Assembly: GCA_036873135.1 (NCBI GenBank)
Contig: JAPTYO010000009.1
Location: 40,068,756-40,132,755, forward strand
Reading direction: 5' to 3'
From: Clarkia xantiana subsp. parviflora
Lineage: Eukaryota > Streptophyta > Magnoliopsida > Myrtales > Onagraceae
DNA: 64,000 bases
This document shows, piece after piece, positions 44,379 to 55,079 of this stretch. The first letter of the stretch is position 1; the number at the start of each line of letters is the position of its first letter. The notes beneath the pieces were generated by a model, which was not told where the DNA came from, did not search any database, and saw only the letters and a program-made list of their open reading frames with translations. Both the position numbers and the translations under genes were made by a program.

Positions 44379-46005
44379 GGATTACATTAATGGTCCCCCG
44401 CTTCTCCTTGAGGGTATCGGAAGACTCGGGCTTCTTCTTCTTCGGGGACCGATCGCGGGATCGGGAACGGGACCGCGATCGGTACCGGGAACGGGATCGG
44501 CTCTGTCGCCCAGCCACAAATTCCTTGAGCTTCCCCTTCTGGATCAGCTTCTCAATCTCCTTCTTCAACTCCCGACAGTGGTTAGTGTCGTGACCGCTGG
44601 CGCGATGAAAACGACAATAACGATCGGTACGGGCTCCCATGAATTCTCAATCCTTCTTCGGGGGGTACCTGACGATACCCTGTCGATCCATCACCGCCAA
44701 CACAGCACCCATGGAGCAAATGAGAGGAGTGTAACGGTCCTCCCGCTTGTCTGACTTCGAGGGACGCCTGTCTTCCCTCCGATCAGAGCAACCTCGACCC
44801 CGACTGCTCTCGGGTTTATCCTTCCTTCTGCGATCGTCCGATGGCTTGGACGACTGCTTCCCCTTGTTCGATTTCGGAGGATCGAGCTCTCAGGCAGCTA
44901 TCTTCGACTCCTGTACGTCGATTTGCTGCTTCACCCTCTTCTACAGCGCCTCCGTGTTCCACACAGCCTTCTCAGCCACGTTGTGCATCAGGTCGGAACC
45001 ATATGGTGCTGTCAGGTTCCGAATGAAGGTGCGGATGGTCTCTCCCTCCGACATCTCTTCATCAACCTCGGCCACGCTGGCAGTGTACCTCTGGTAATAA
45101 TGTGCCAGCGACTCATCGGGCCTCTGTACCACCTCAGCCAGGGACCTCGCGCTTTTCAGGAGACGCCGACGGCCCTGGTACTGCTGGATGAAACGATCAT
45201 GCATCTGGGTCCAGGTAGAGATGCATCCTGGAGGGAGGCTGAAGAACCACGTCAGGGCCCTTTCACCAAGTGTGGCTGGGAACAGAACGCACACTATATC
45301 ATCATCCTTGTATCTGCTTAGACAAGCCATAACATGCTTCTGGACATGGCGAACTGGATCTCCTTCGCCATCATACTCCTTGATTGTCTGGATACCAAGT
45401 ACTGGCGGGATAATGGTGTTCAACAATCGGGGAACAAAGGGATGAGTGGATCGATCCCTCATCTCCAACATCATCTTCTTCTGGTCCCCCATACAGATGT
45501 TCACGATCTTCACCACCTAGTCGGGGGTGATAGGACCATTAAGAGGGATGGTCCTATGTTGCACCGGTCCAGGCCCATCAATCACGAACTGCTCCGACTG
45601 AGCGGGCTCCTTGCCCTTGTCCTGGTGCTCGGATTGGGCCTCCTGCCCGTTCCGATTCTCCCTCGGCGGAGGCGGAGGCAATTCTTCCGCCTTCTTCTTG
45701 GCAGCCTCCCTTCGGTCCAGGAGAGCCTCCATAGTCTCCAGGAATATCGGCATGGCATCCATCACAGCCTTCGCCAAGTCCACCTTTGTAGGAGCATCCT
45801 GGTCCCTCCTCGGGATCTCTTCCCTCTCCTCCAACGAGTTTCGAACGGAATCCTCGTGATCGTCATGATGCCCCCCTGTTTGAGAACCAGCAGGGGGAGG
45901 ATCATTCCGATCAACACTGCGCTCCGGCAGCCCTGAATTCAGAGTTCCAGCAGGATGGCGGGAACCGCCGGATTGCCCTTGTTTCTTCTTTTGCTTGCCA
46001 GCCAT
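44379..46005 (-). pseudogene. gag: Gag of element B
   Basis: ATG at 46005 (MAGKQKKKQG), 38 bp after the primer site. A capsid-like core (IKEYDGEGDPVRHVQKHVMA, then WTQMHDRFIQQYQ and PDESLAHYYQRY) is followed by a basic linker and a zinc knuckle of the form C-x3-H-x4-GH-x4-C (CRFHRASGHDTNHC), then an RS-dipeptide-rich tail next to protease. In-frame stops lie near 45517, 44941, 44890 and 44640. Gag packages the RNA; element A lacks this region. Confidence 0.88.
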
Positions 46006-46042
46006 CGATCGGGTAGAAGCTATCTTTGCTTTTAGTTACGTT

Positions 46043-46059
46043 TCCCACATATGGCGCCA
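46043..46059 (-). other. Primer binding site of element B
   Basis: TGGCGCCATATGTGGGA on the minus strand, four bases after the LTR end GATCCA. Confidence 0.85.
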
Positions 46060-46063
46060 ATGT

Positions 46064-46732
46064 TGGATCACAGTTGGAACTCCGGCACGTTCTTGACGGA
46101 AGTCTGAACTCCTTTGCTCCAAGTAATCCTGCAAAAGGGGATAGACCGAGCGGTGACCCAGAATCCCTCCCGATGCCTAAATGAGTATCTCGATGTAGGC
46201 AAGTATGTAGGAAAGTATCAGCGTATGAGTATGTCCTGAGGTAATTCATTCCTTTATATAGGGGAGGAGCTACCCCAGTTACCTGTTGAGATAACTGCAA
46301 GGGGCAGTTAGCCCACGTTCCATTTATCTCGGCCACTTGCCCACATTCCGTCTTTTCAGGCCACTTCCCCACTACGCTGATAGTGGGCGTGTTTCTCGGC
46401 CTCATCCTCTGGTGGCAAGTCCCGACGGATGTCGGGGACTCCAGAGTTATCTCCTTTGGTCACCGCTCGGGACCCCTCTTCATCGGGACAGGGCCAACAT
46501 CCTCAGGGATTCAACATTGGGGCCTACTCAAAGGCATTTTATCGGGGCCTACTCAAAGGCATTTCATCGGGGCCTACTCAAAGGCATTTCATCAGGAGCG
46601 TCCAGCTCATATGTCGGGACTGACCTTGTCGGGACCCCTCATTGGTCCTCTAGGCCTCTTTTGGGGCCCAGTGGGCCTACTTCACCATTTACTCGTCGTT
46701 AATGGGCCTAACGGCTATATCGAAACCCATCA
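46064..46732 (-). repeat. 5' LTR of element B
   Basis: 669 bp. Longer than the 3' LTR because a 26-bp unit (GGGGCCTACTCAAAGGCATT...) is present three times at 46518-46595. TATATAAA (minus, 46253-46260) lies between AGGTAATTC and GGAGCTACC arms. Confidence 0.93.
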
Positions 46733-47000
46733 CAGGATATAAAACATTTCAGTTAATGCAAGACACCAAAAGTGTCACCTGCACAAATAATCCACTGCAG
46801 ATGTTGTATATATCCACTTTGATTTATAGATGACAAACTGGGATGACACAAAATGAACAGAAAATCTAGATTCATGAATGAATAAATGTAACGACGGTTG
46901 GATTGCTAGAACTTTAGTTTTTCCCAAATACATGTTCGTTTTCGAGGACCAATGAGAAGATAGATCATGCAAATTCTTAAATAAATCCTAACAATGGTAG
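46733..47000. repeat. 268-bp direct repeat flanking element B, right copy
   Basis: Begins directly at the LTR edge and matches 35558-35825. The sequence just beyond (47035-47130) is a diverged relative of its second half, so the target was already locally repetitive. Confidence 0.92.
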
Positions 47001-47253
47001 CTGCAATATGAGTAAACAAAATTTCCATAGCAAGGACTTGGTTTTTTCAGAACTACATGTTTGTTTTTCAGCACAAAGAGAAGATAGATGATAAAACTTC
47101 TTAAATAATTGCTAACATGGCCAGCTGTAATACATAAACATAACTGTTCACTAAATATATATAGAAAAGGCAGAAACACTTAGACGATGAACGTAGCCAA
47201 CTGCTATACAACCATATATTTTTTTAAAATAAGATATATTAAGATAATGAAAG

Positions 47254-47838
47254 TGTTGGGTTTGTCTCGAATTTGGATTAGTTAGACCATTAGTTATTAT
47301 GGGTAGCAAATTGACTTGGTTTTATATATATACATATATATATATATATATCATTAATCGGCTGATTATTATATATATATATATATATATATATAGTATT
47401 AGTGGCGGTGGTTTATATTATATATAATATAGAGATAGGGCGGTTGGCTTTGTCTGCTAATATATATATATAGGGTTTAGAATTAGTGGTAGCCAACTGA
47501 GAGGAGCCGCGTGAGTAGTCTTCTAGCTAGGTATAAGCTAATCAATATAGTTGTAAAGGGCTGCGTGAGTTCTTTTTGTGCGAGGGTTTATCGGCTTAGA
47601 CGAGTGTTTGACTAATGTCTGTTTAGAGCATCCTGTGTTAAAGTCTCTACATGTACCGTGAGAGTGAGTGCTTTATGTGGTCTCGTCTTGTAATCCTCCG
47701 GTGTTGATTGTGCTAGTGAAGTGGTGCTCCTCCTTTGCCCGTGGACGTAGGTCGCGTTGACCGAACCACGTTAAATCATGTGTTCTTTATTGCTTTCTTT
47801 TAATCCGTTTGTGAGTGTTGAGAGAATCGATCCTAACA
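47254..47838. mobile_element. Solo LTR of a Ty1/copia element
   Basis: 585 bp, TGTTGGGTTTG to GATCCTAACA, with the perfect 5-bp duplication GAAAG on both sides (47249-47253, 47839-47843). The string CCGTGGACGTAGGTC before the end is typical of copia LTRs. TA runs lie inside. The interior was lost by LTR recombination. Confidence 0.9.
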
Positions 47839-47843
47839 GAAAG

Positions 47844-47990
47844 ACATGTTTATTCTTGACTTGTTGGATCTGTTCATCAGACAAAAACAATTCAAAATAA
47901 GCTGAACGTATCATCAACATAAGACCTTTTGCGGTAGTGTAATCTTCAAACATAAATTGAAAGAGGAATCATATTGACCTCCTATTAGAT
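47844..47990 (-). pseudogene. Exon-like segment beside the solo LTR
   Basis: The minus-strand frame DYTTAKGLMLMIRSAYFELF followed by LSDEQIQQ is protein-like, with a possible acceptor CTAATAG near 47985 and a possible end near 47870. Family not recognised. The solo LTR lies just downstream in the same decayed gene. Confidence 0.35.
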
Positions 47991-48365
47991 TCTTCACAAT
48001 GAAGAAAATTGAGAAATTGTATTTTTTTTAATTACTAAGAAATTTATATGCGAATTCAGTTCCAACTGAGAGCACTTTCGCTAGCAAACAAATTGCACAA
48101 CCATTGATGATCGATATCAATGACAGAATGAGTATAGATCCAGAAAACCAGAAACGTATATATCAACAAAAAATAAAAAATGATTTGTTAACTCTATACC
48201 ATCATTTATAACTCTGACCAGTAAAAGAATCTAATAGTGGGAAGCGTTCTCCCACTCGAGATTATTCGTTATATCTCGCATCTGATAAATGCATTCAAAA
48301 TCCACAATTTCAATGAAAAAACACTGTATTTAAATCAATGGATGACTTGAACTGACAGGGCTTAC

Positions 48366-48494
48366 CATAGGGAAATGAGGATTGGTGTAAGCAATAATTT
48401 TTCCCGTAATATTCCATTTGATGCCTCTCATAGGCATCTCCTCAAACACATAGTAGGAAGTATTATAAATCAATACTGGAGGTAGAGATAGACA
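48366..48494 (-). pseudogene. Exon-like segment of an unidentified gene
   Basis: 129 bp, exactly 43 open codons, between acceptor TTGGTAG and donor ATG|GTAAGC. It encodes YYVFEEMPMRGIKWNITGKI and then AYTNPHFPM, clearly protein-like. I do not recognise the family. It is on the same strand as the segments at 47844, 34718 and 34180. Confidence 0.45.
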
Positions 48495-48706
48495 CTACCA
48501 AAAGGTGTGCAGTTTTCATCGATAATTGACAGCTCTAGTAGAACATCAAGCTCATGAGTTTCTAATTTAGCACATCAAGATACAGAGAACCCAAATTGAG
48601 CTGTAATTGAAGGTCATGTTGAGTTCTAATTTCATGAAAGATTCAATTTTAAATCAAAACCTTTAGAAATGTGAATGGAGGGTATCTGGCGTTTCAAAGC
48701 TCTTAC

Positions 48707-48781
48707 CTGTTTAGGTTGTTTAGACAGAAGAAGTCATTCAAGATCAAATAGAGTATCCCATAATTTATTGGCATCACATAC
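48707..48781 (-). pseudogene. Possible short exon
   Basis: 75 bp between acceptor AATTCTAG and donor CAG|GTAAGA. One frame reads CDANKLWDTLFDLE, a TGA, then LLLSKQPKQ. The stop makes it a relic if it belongs to the gene. Confidence 0.3.
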
Positions 48782-48963
48782 CTAGAATTCAAGCTCTCAA
48801 CTAGAAAGGGACACCAAAAATTCTTCAAAAAAAAAAAAAAAAAAAAAGAGGAACAATATTGTTTTGGAAAGGAAGTGAGTCCTGACATGTCCTATTAATA
48901 AATTTGTTGTTGTGATCAATTGATCTTAGGAAAAATAAAATCAAGAGGTTTGAAACGCCTCAG

Positions 48964-49145
48964 TTACGGGAAAAGGAAAACGCCAGTTATAGGAAAAGGA
49001 AAACGTCTTGGAAAGAATAATCGATCTGGCAGTTGAAGATCGACACACCCACAAAATGAATCCATTAGCGTTGAGCTGTTGACATTGAAGATTAAAGGAA
49101 CCGGTAGGAGAAGTGGGGTGGGTTGGCTGGAAGAAAATTTATAAG
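48964..49145 (-). pseudogene. Possible promoter and first exon of the decayed gene
   Basis: TATAAATT near 49136-49143 on the minus strand, then ATG at 49064 with a short frame MDSFCGCVDLQLPDR. The 3' LTR of a copia fragment begins about 140 bp upstream. It could equally be chance. Confidence 0.25.
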
Positions 49146-49287
49146 GGCGTGTGATGGTCACGAACCAATAGAAATTAGAATTTCTTACGTGGCAATTAAT
49201 TAGCACTCTAAGGCCTAATTAAGTACCCAAATTGCATTCAAATTATATAATATATAGATGATACATGACAATGATTAGCATAAAATA

Positions 49288-49835
49288 TTGTTATATTTTT
49301 TTGGAACACTCAAACCTTAACCCTAGAAGATAGAGAGTTGGAGAGTAAATGGAGAAGAAGACTTATATTTCTTCGATCAGAGTTTCTTCATCTGGTCTAA
49401 TCTTCTACAAACCCTAACACTAAGATATACATGGTTCGAAAAATTACAAAATAACCTAAAAAAAAAATTAGTGAAAGAACTTGGTCTACAATAAAAAAAA
49501 CAGACCAACCAAACACAATCCGGGCTAAAATACAAAGAATACAAACAGATTGGGCTGAACAAACAAAAGCTCAAAAAACAAGAAACTCTAACAGACAACT
49601 TGAATGACCATCTTTAACACTCCCCCTCAAGCTGTCTATTCTTCAACTTCAACTCCAAGCTCCAATTCCAACTCCTGTTGTTTCCTAAAGAGTTCATCAT
49701 TCCTAGCTTCCTGGGTAGCTCAAAGTGATGCTTCCTTGGCTGAACTTTGGTAAATATATTCGCAAGTTTCTCCTCAGTCTTCAAATGACGCAACTGCACA
49801 ACACCATGAAGAACATTTTCTCTAGTGACAGCCTT
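49288..49835 (-). mobile_element. Truncated 3' end of a Ty1/copia element (H)
   Basis: The minus strand reads the end of RNase H (LRHLKTEEKLANIFTKVQ), a stop, the polypurine tract TTGAGGGGGAGTG, then an LTR from TGTTAAAGATGG (49619) to AAATATAACA (49288), about 332 bp. Everything upstream is missing from 49835, where LINE sequence follows. Confidence 0.82.
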
Positions 49836-49919
49836 TCTCTATATGATTAGAAAAGTTTCCAAGTGGGCTTAGTGGTACTCTTATTTTCATAATTCCAAAG
49901 TGTCAAAATTTTCAAACGG

Positions 49920-50998
49920 CCTTGCAATTTAGACCCACCAGTTTGTACAATGCCGCTTATAAAGTTATTACTAAACTGATTGTGAACAACATTAGACCTT
50001 TCATGGATAAAATCATATATTCTTTTCAAACTAGTTTCATTCCTGGTAGGAGGGCACATGATAATGTCCTTTTTCATCGTGAGCTCATTCAAATGCTCAA
50101 CAAGAAGAAAGGCATGACTGCTTGTATGATTTTAAAGATCGACCTCGACAAAGCTTATGATAGGATCGAATGGGACTTTATTCGCACCACTCTTATGCCC
50201 TTAGAGTTTCTCTTAATCTTATTGAGATTATTATGGCTTGCATTTCCTCTACTTCCATGGCTGTTTTGTTTAATGGTGGTCGGGTAGACTCTTTACTTCC
50301 CACAAGAGGTATTAGGCAAAGTGACCCTTTTTCACCTTACATTTTCATTTTATGCATGAAATACCTTGATTACTTGATTGATATGAGATTCTAAATGGAG
50401 AGTGGATCCGTTGTTCTGTTGGGCGTGAGTCTCTCTCTTTATTCTATTTATTTTATGCGAATGATCTCATTCTTATAAGAAGAGCTGACACAGCAAACTG
50501 TGATGTTATTATGGAAATACCTAATCTTTTATGTAGCTTATCTGGTCAGAAAGATAATGTTGGAAAATCTCAGATTGTGTTCTCTAAAGACATTGATGAA
50601 AATTCAAAACGAAACTTTACGAACAAACTTGGATTTAAACTAACTGAGAATCTGGGGAAGTATTTGGGTTTCCCTCTTTACTTGTCAAATGCTATTAAGC
50701 ACTCCATTTAATTTATGATTGACAAAGTTAAGAGTAAGCTCTCCGGTTGGAGGGCCAACTAACTCTCTATGGCAGGGAGAACGATTCTTATTAACTCGGT
50801 ACTCTTGCCAGTCCCTAGCTATTATATGCTGTGCAAAACCTTCCCAAAATCTATTTGCTCTTAATTGGATAGGTTGATTCGAAATTTTATTTGGGGTTCC
50901 AATGAGGAAAGAAGAAAAATTCACCTTGTTAATTGCGAAATGGTTACCAAACGCAAACATCTTGGGAGTTTAGGTATCCATAGTGGATGGAACATATA
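49920..50998 (+). pseudogene. L1-type LINE reverse transcriptase fragment
   Basis: Plant LINE RT motifs in order: FRPTSLYNAAYKVITKLIVN, FIPGRRAHDNVLF, KIDLDKAYDRIEWDFI, GIRQSDPFSPYIF, then the position of the catalytic box (YFYANDLILI near 50460, where ADD would be expected, so mutated), and SMAGRTILINSVLLPVP downstream. Frame changes and stops are frequent. It begins inside RT, as 5'-truncated LINEs do, and is cut at about 50998 by element E. No endonuclease domain is present. Confidence 0.85.
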
Positions 50999-51280
50999 AG
51001 CAAATGGTGTTGAGCGGCGTAAATGGAAACCCATTATATATATATATGTTCCCTAAGTTAATTGGGTACATGTAGTAAGCATATGGCAATGGGCGTCGTA
51101 ATTGGTAGTCCATAATATGTATAGTTTACCTAATGAACTTGGGTAAATGTCACATTAGGGTAATTGGGCTAGACCAAAATCCCAATTGACATGGGAGGCC
51201 AAAAATTGGGCCTCCCCAAATACATAGGCCGGCCGAAAATAGTGTGGGGTAAAGTGGACTTTTGTCACCTTTACTCCTCC

Positions 51281-51288
51281 TATAAATA
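51281..51288 (+). promoter_or_regulatory. LTR TATA box of element E
   Basis: TATAAATA between CCTC and GAGG, followed by a pyrimidine-rich start region. E' lacks this part. Confidence 0.55.
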
Positions 51289-51674
51289 AGAGGTGTTAGA
51301 GAATTTTTAGGGTTAATCATAATTCTCTCACAAGATTATTTTAGAGAGAAAAACCCTCTTCCCACACCTAGTGTTTCGGCCGAACCATATCCCTCACCAA
51401 GGGTCTGCCAAATTGCCTCTGAGCAAACTCTCCAGAGATCTGTCCCCGTGCCAAGAATCAATCAGAGGCTTTGCTATGAAGCTTGCACCACGTAGGGCAT
51501 CTCTAACAAGAACCTCTACAGGTCCCGATCGTAGGATCGTGAACTCCCTCCTAAGAAGATCTTGGGTCTACGGATCACCTTAAAGGTATGTGCGAAACTT
51601 CTGCTGCGTAATTCTAATTACTAGCATGTACCTTGTTTAAGTATCCGTAGTGATTACTCCCCGTAATGTAATAG

Positions 51675-51687
51675 TTGTATTAGAGCC
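51675..51687 (+). other. Mutated primer binding site of element E
   Basis: TTGTATTAGAGCC differs at two positions from TGGTATCAGAGCC, the initiator-Met tRNA site. Confidence 0.6.
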
Positions 51688-52283
51688 TGTGTTAGGAGTT
51701 CATGATTTTGATAAATTGGTGTACTTGAAAAGTTAAATAAAAACCGAATTTTTTTTAAAGAAAATTTTAAATTTTCGTTTTTTTTATGGTTGTTGGTAAA
51801 ACCGAAATTTTCATGATGTTCTTGGTAAATTTGATGTTCATGATCTTCAAGAAGAGTGTAATATTTATCAAAATCAAACATTGGATTGTAGATCTCATTA
51901 AAATTTATTCTTGAAACTTGACAAGTTGTTTCTAATTATGTGTTAAATTAGGCTAACCCTAAGGAATTGCAAGGTAAACTTTTTAATTTCTTAGGCATCA
52001 AGAAAATAAAATTCGGCCGAAATTAATTATTTTATTGTTTACCATATTTTAATTTTTAATCTTGGTAACAATATATCTATAATTAGAAACATTAGGATAG
52101 ATTCACATTAATATATAGAAATATATATCACTATCAATATATCTAAATATTTAATTGGGTTAAAGATAATATTTATAGATTTAATGCCTAAAAGATTGAG
52201 AAAATATATTGTTAGTATATTTGTTAACCTATTTAAGATATTAACAATAAATAAATATATATATTATATATTTTGCCGATATT

Positions 52284-52337
<54 letters not shown>

Positions 52338-55079
52338 ATCGATTTAATCTTATAGATAGAATCTTGGAAATAAATATATATATGTCTTGATTTGGCCGAT
52401 ATATGTATATATTTAATATTGGAAATTATTTTATAAAACTAATGTTACTTGGTGGCTAAGTTAGATATTTTTGGACTTTAAAACCATATTTGGGCCACAA
52501 GTAAACATTTCAGCCCAACCTTTGAATTTTTAATTATTGGGCCGGTCCAATATGTCAAACCGGGACGGATTTAAATCGAACCGGGTTTTCTCAATCGGTT
52601 CGACCTAATCGGGTCGTGTCGAACCGGGGTAATTAAGTGGATCAAACCGAACCGGTTTTGTGTGTTGAACCGAACACTATTTTATTAGACCGGTTCGGAC
52701 CGAACCAAATTTTAAAATTAAAACCGGACCGAACCAGATTTATTAGACCGGACCGAACGGGACCAATCCGAACCAAAATTGACTAAACCGAAATGATTTT
52801 CAAAACCGAATTCAATTCAATTAAATAAAATAGGGTGGTCAAGTTTTAAAATCCAAATATTTCTGAACCTCTAAATAGACTACACAATGCTCACAGGGTT
52901 GCTAACCTTTAGGCCTTGTTTCGATTATGAGGATGGATCTCGGAGATACATGATTTTGGGACTGGATTAATTAGAGGGTTGAATTGCAATTGTTTATTAT
53001 TCAATATATATTAATGCATGATTAGAAATGTTGTTTTGACCTAGTCAAGCTAGCTGAATATTGCATGATATGAGCAGAGCCCTGGTTAAATATATGGAAT
53101 GCCCACTAGGATAGACATGCTGTGATGGTTGGAAATGCCTAGGATTGATGTCTAGAATGTTGCGTAATTGAATATAAGCATGAATTGCAAATCAGCCCCT
53201 AATGTTTAAAACCATTTTAAAATCGAAAACCAGTCGCCAAATATGTATGATGGATATGATATTCATGATTGACACGTATGCTAGAATGTTGAGGATGTAG
53301 CCGCATTTGATAATTTACTTGGAAGTAGAATTATGTATGCAAGCATGAGTTCCTCAGAACATTAGACGCCGCGTAAGCATGAATGTGGTTTGTTTGATGA
53401 ATGTTACTTGCGTATGTTAATTTACATGGTTGGTAGAATTATATACGCATGAGTAAATTCATCGGAATATTTTCCAAAATACAAAGGGCCTTGGGAAAGC
53501 CAAGATCGGGTATGGGTGTTTTAAAATTCCCGTTCCGGTAATTTGCGATGAAAACCGTTTTACAAGACTGATATATTAGATTGAAAACGGCGGTTATGTG
53601 AACACTTTCACAGCCATCTTCCATTGGTTTACTGGTGGTCGGTTGGTTTAGATAACTGAGGAATCATTATTTGTCGGATTCAATCTTAATAGATATCTGA
53701 TGTATGCAATTCTTTCTCAAAATGTTATTGTCTCCCTGATTTTTGCATAAGCATCGATGTATTAGTAAGAATTGGTTAATTTAGTGCGATTCGATATTCC
53801 TCGCAATCTTGATGGTGTGAATCATGACGAATAAAAGGAGTACATGTTGAACTCTCTACTACGATTCCGAAAAGTGGAGAGACAACTACATATGAATATA
53901 AGTAGCCTGTATGATTTTGACAGTGTGAGACCAATGTAATAATTTGTTTCACCAAGCATGGGAGTAGGTTATTTGATGATCTGAACGCATATATGGTGAT
54001 ACATTCAACCTTGGTAAAAGGGGGTTTGAAGAAGACTTCAATTGCAACCAGGCAATGTTGCAGCTTAGTATCCCTTTGCATCCACCTCGGTGGAAGCAAG
54101 GATACAAAAACTAAACGTTTCGATTGAACGTGATGGTCTTCTCTCTCTCCATGGATGCTAGTGTATAAGCCGATCAAGACCTTCGCAATGAAAGGTCAGC
54201 ATGGAAAGGATGTATATGGTTGTCTGATGTTGTCAGGACTCAATAACCTTGAGCCTGATCAAGTGCTAACCATATATGCTCACCATACTGAGCTCGAAAG
54301 AAGTCAACCATGGTCTGCATGGCAAGGAGAGAACAGGACTGAATAGGTCCTATACGATAATACTGAGGTTTAAACCTCGTTGATAAAGTGCAGCCCTAGT
54401 ACGCCTCGTATATCGTGAGTATAAAGTTGTGAAATGTTTTATACGGACACAAATCATTTGATGTGATTCACTCGTGAATCTACTCAGATATAGTTTCCAA
54501 CTCAAAGTTCTCGACTATATGCACGACTAGCATGGATTAAATATGCGGTTTTCAGATCAAGAACTATACCATTGTCATATATCAATCATTGATCGTTTTA
54601 ATTACTAAAATGTTGGTTATTTTGAGATTCGGTGTTATTGAATAAAGTAATTGTAAGCTCGATTCGAAGCATAATTTATTATCAATTTAATGACCCGGTG
54701 AAAGGGGACGATCTGATACGAAAATTCAAACTCACGGGTTTGGACCCAAATTTTCGGCCAGGTAAAAGTGGTCGAATAAAACAAAACGATTCACGTACTC
54801 CGTCATCTCAGTTGGGACAACTGAACATACACATCGATTGCGTAGCTAGATTGAAATATTTAGTTTTCTTAATTATTAGTACTCCATTGAATGAAATAAT
54901 CTGTAATGTTGATCATATGTGAAACCGATTAGATTAACTTGAATTAAATTCAGAAATGAAACGATTCAACCTAGGATTAAAACTAAGGTGAATAACGCTA
55001 CGCGCAAGTGGACCTCGATAGACGGAACACATCGTTTCAAAATACGAATTTAATGATGAATGTCTGATTGATGATGTGC
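51688..55079 (+). other. Leader and unreadable gag/early-pol part of element E
   Basis: 51688-53700 is AT-rich and non-coding, with a TA run at 52290-52333 and a CCGAACCGG-rich block at 52555-52800 shared with E'. From 53700 on, short frames alternate with stops. A few words such as IERDGLL resemble copia pre-integrase sequence, but no domain can be called with confidence. Confidence 0.4.

Larger units (their letters stand above)
35827..46732 (-). mobile_element. Tat-lineage Ty3/gypsy element B, both LTRs present
   Basis: 10.9 kb on the minus strand: 5' LTR 46064-46732, primer site, gag, protease, RT, RNase H, second RNase H, integrase, 23-bp repeats, opposite-strand aORF, polypurine tract and 3' LTR 35827-36447. 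It belongs to the same group as element A but is clearly diverged. No 5-bp target duplication is visible; instead a 268-bp repeat flanks it exactly. Confidence 0.95.
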
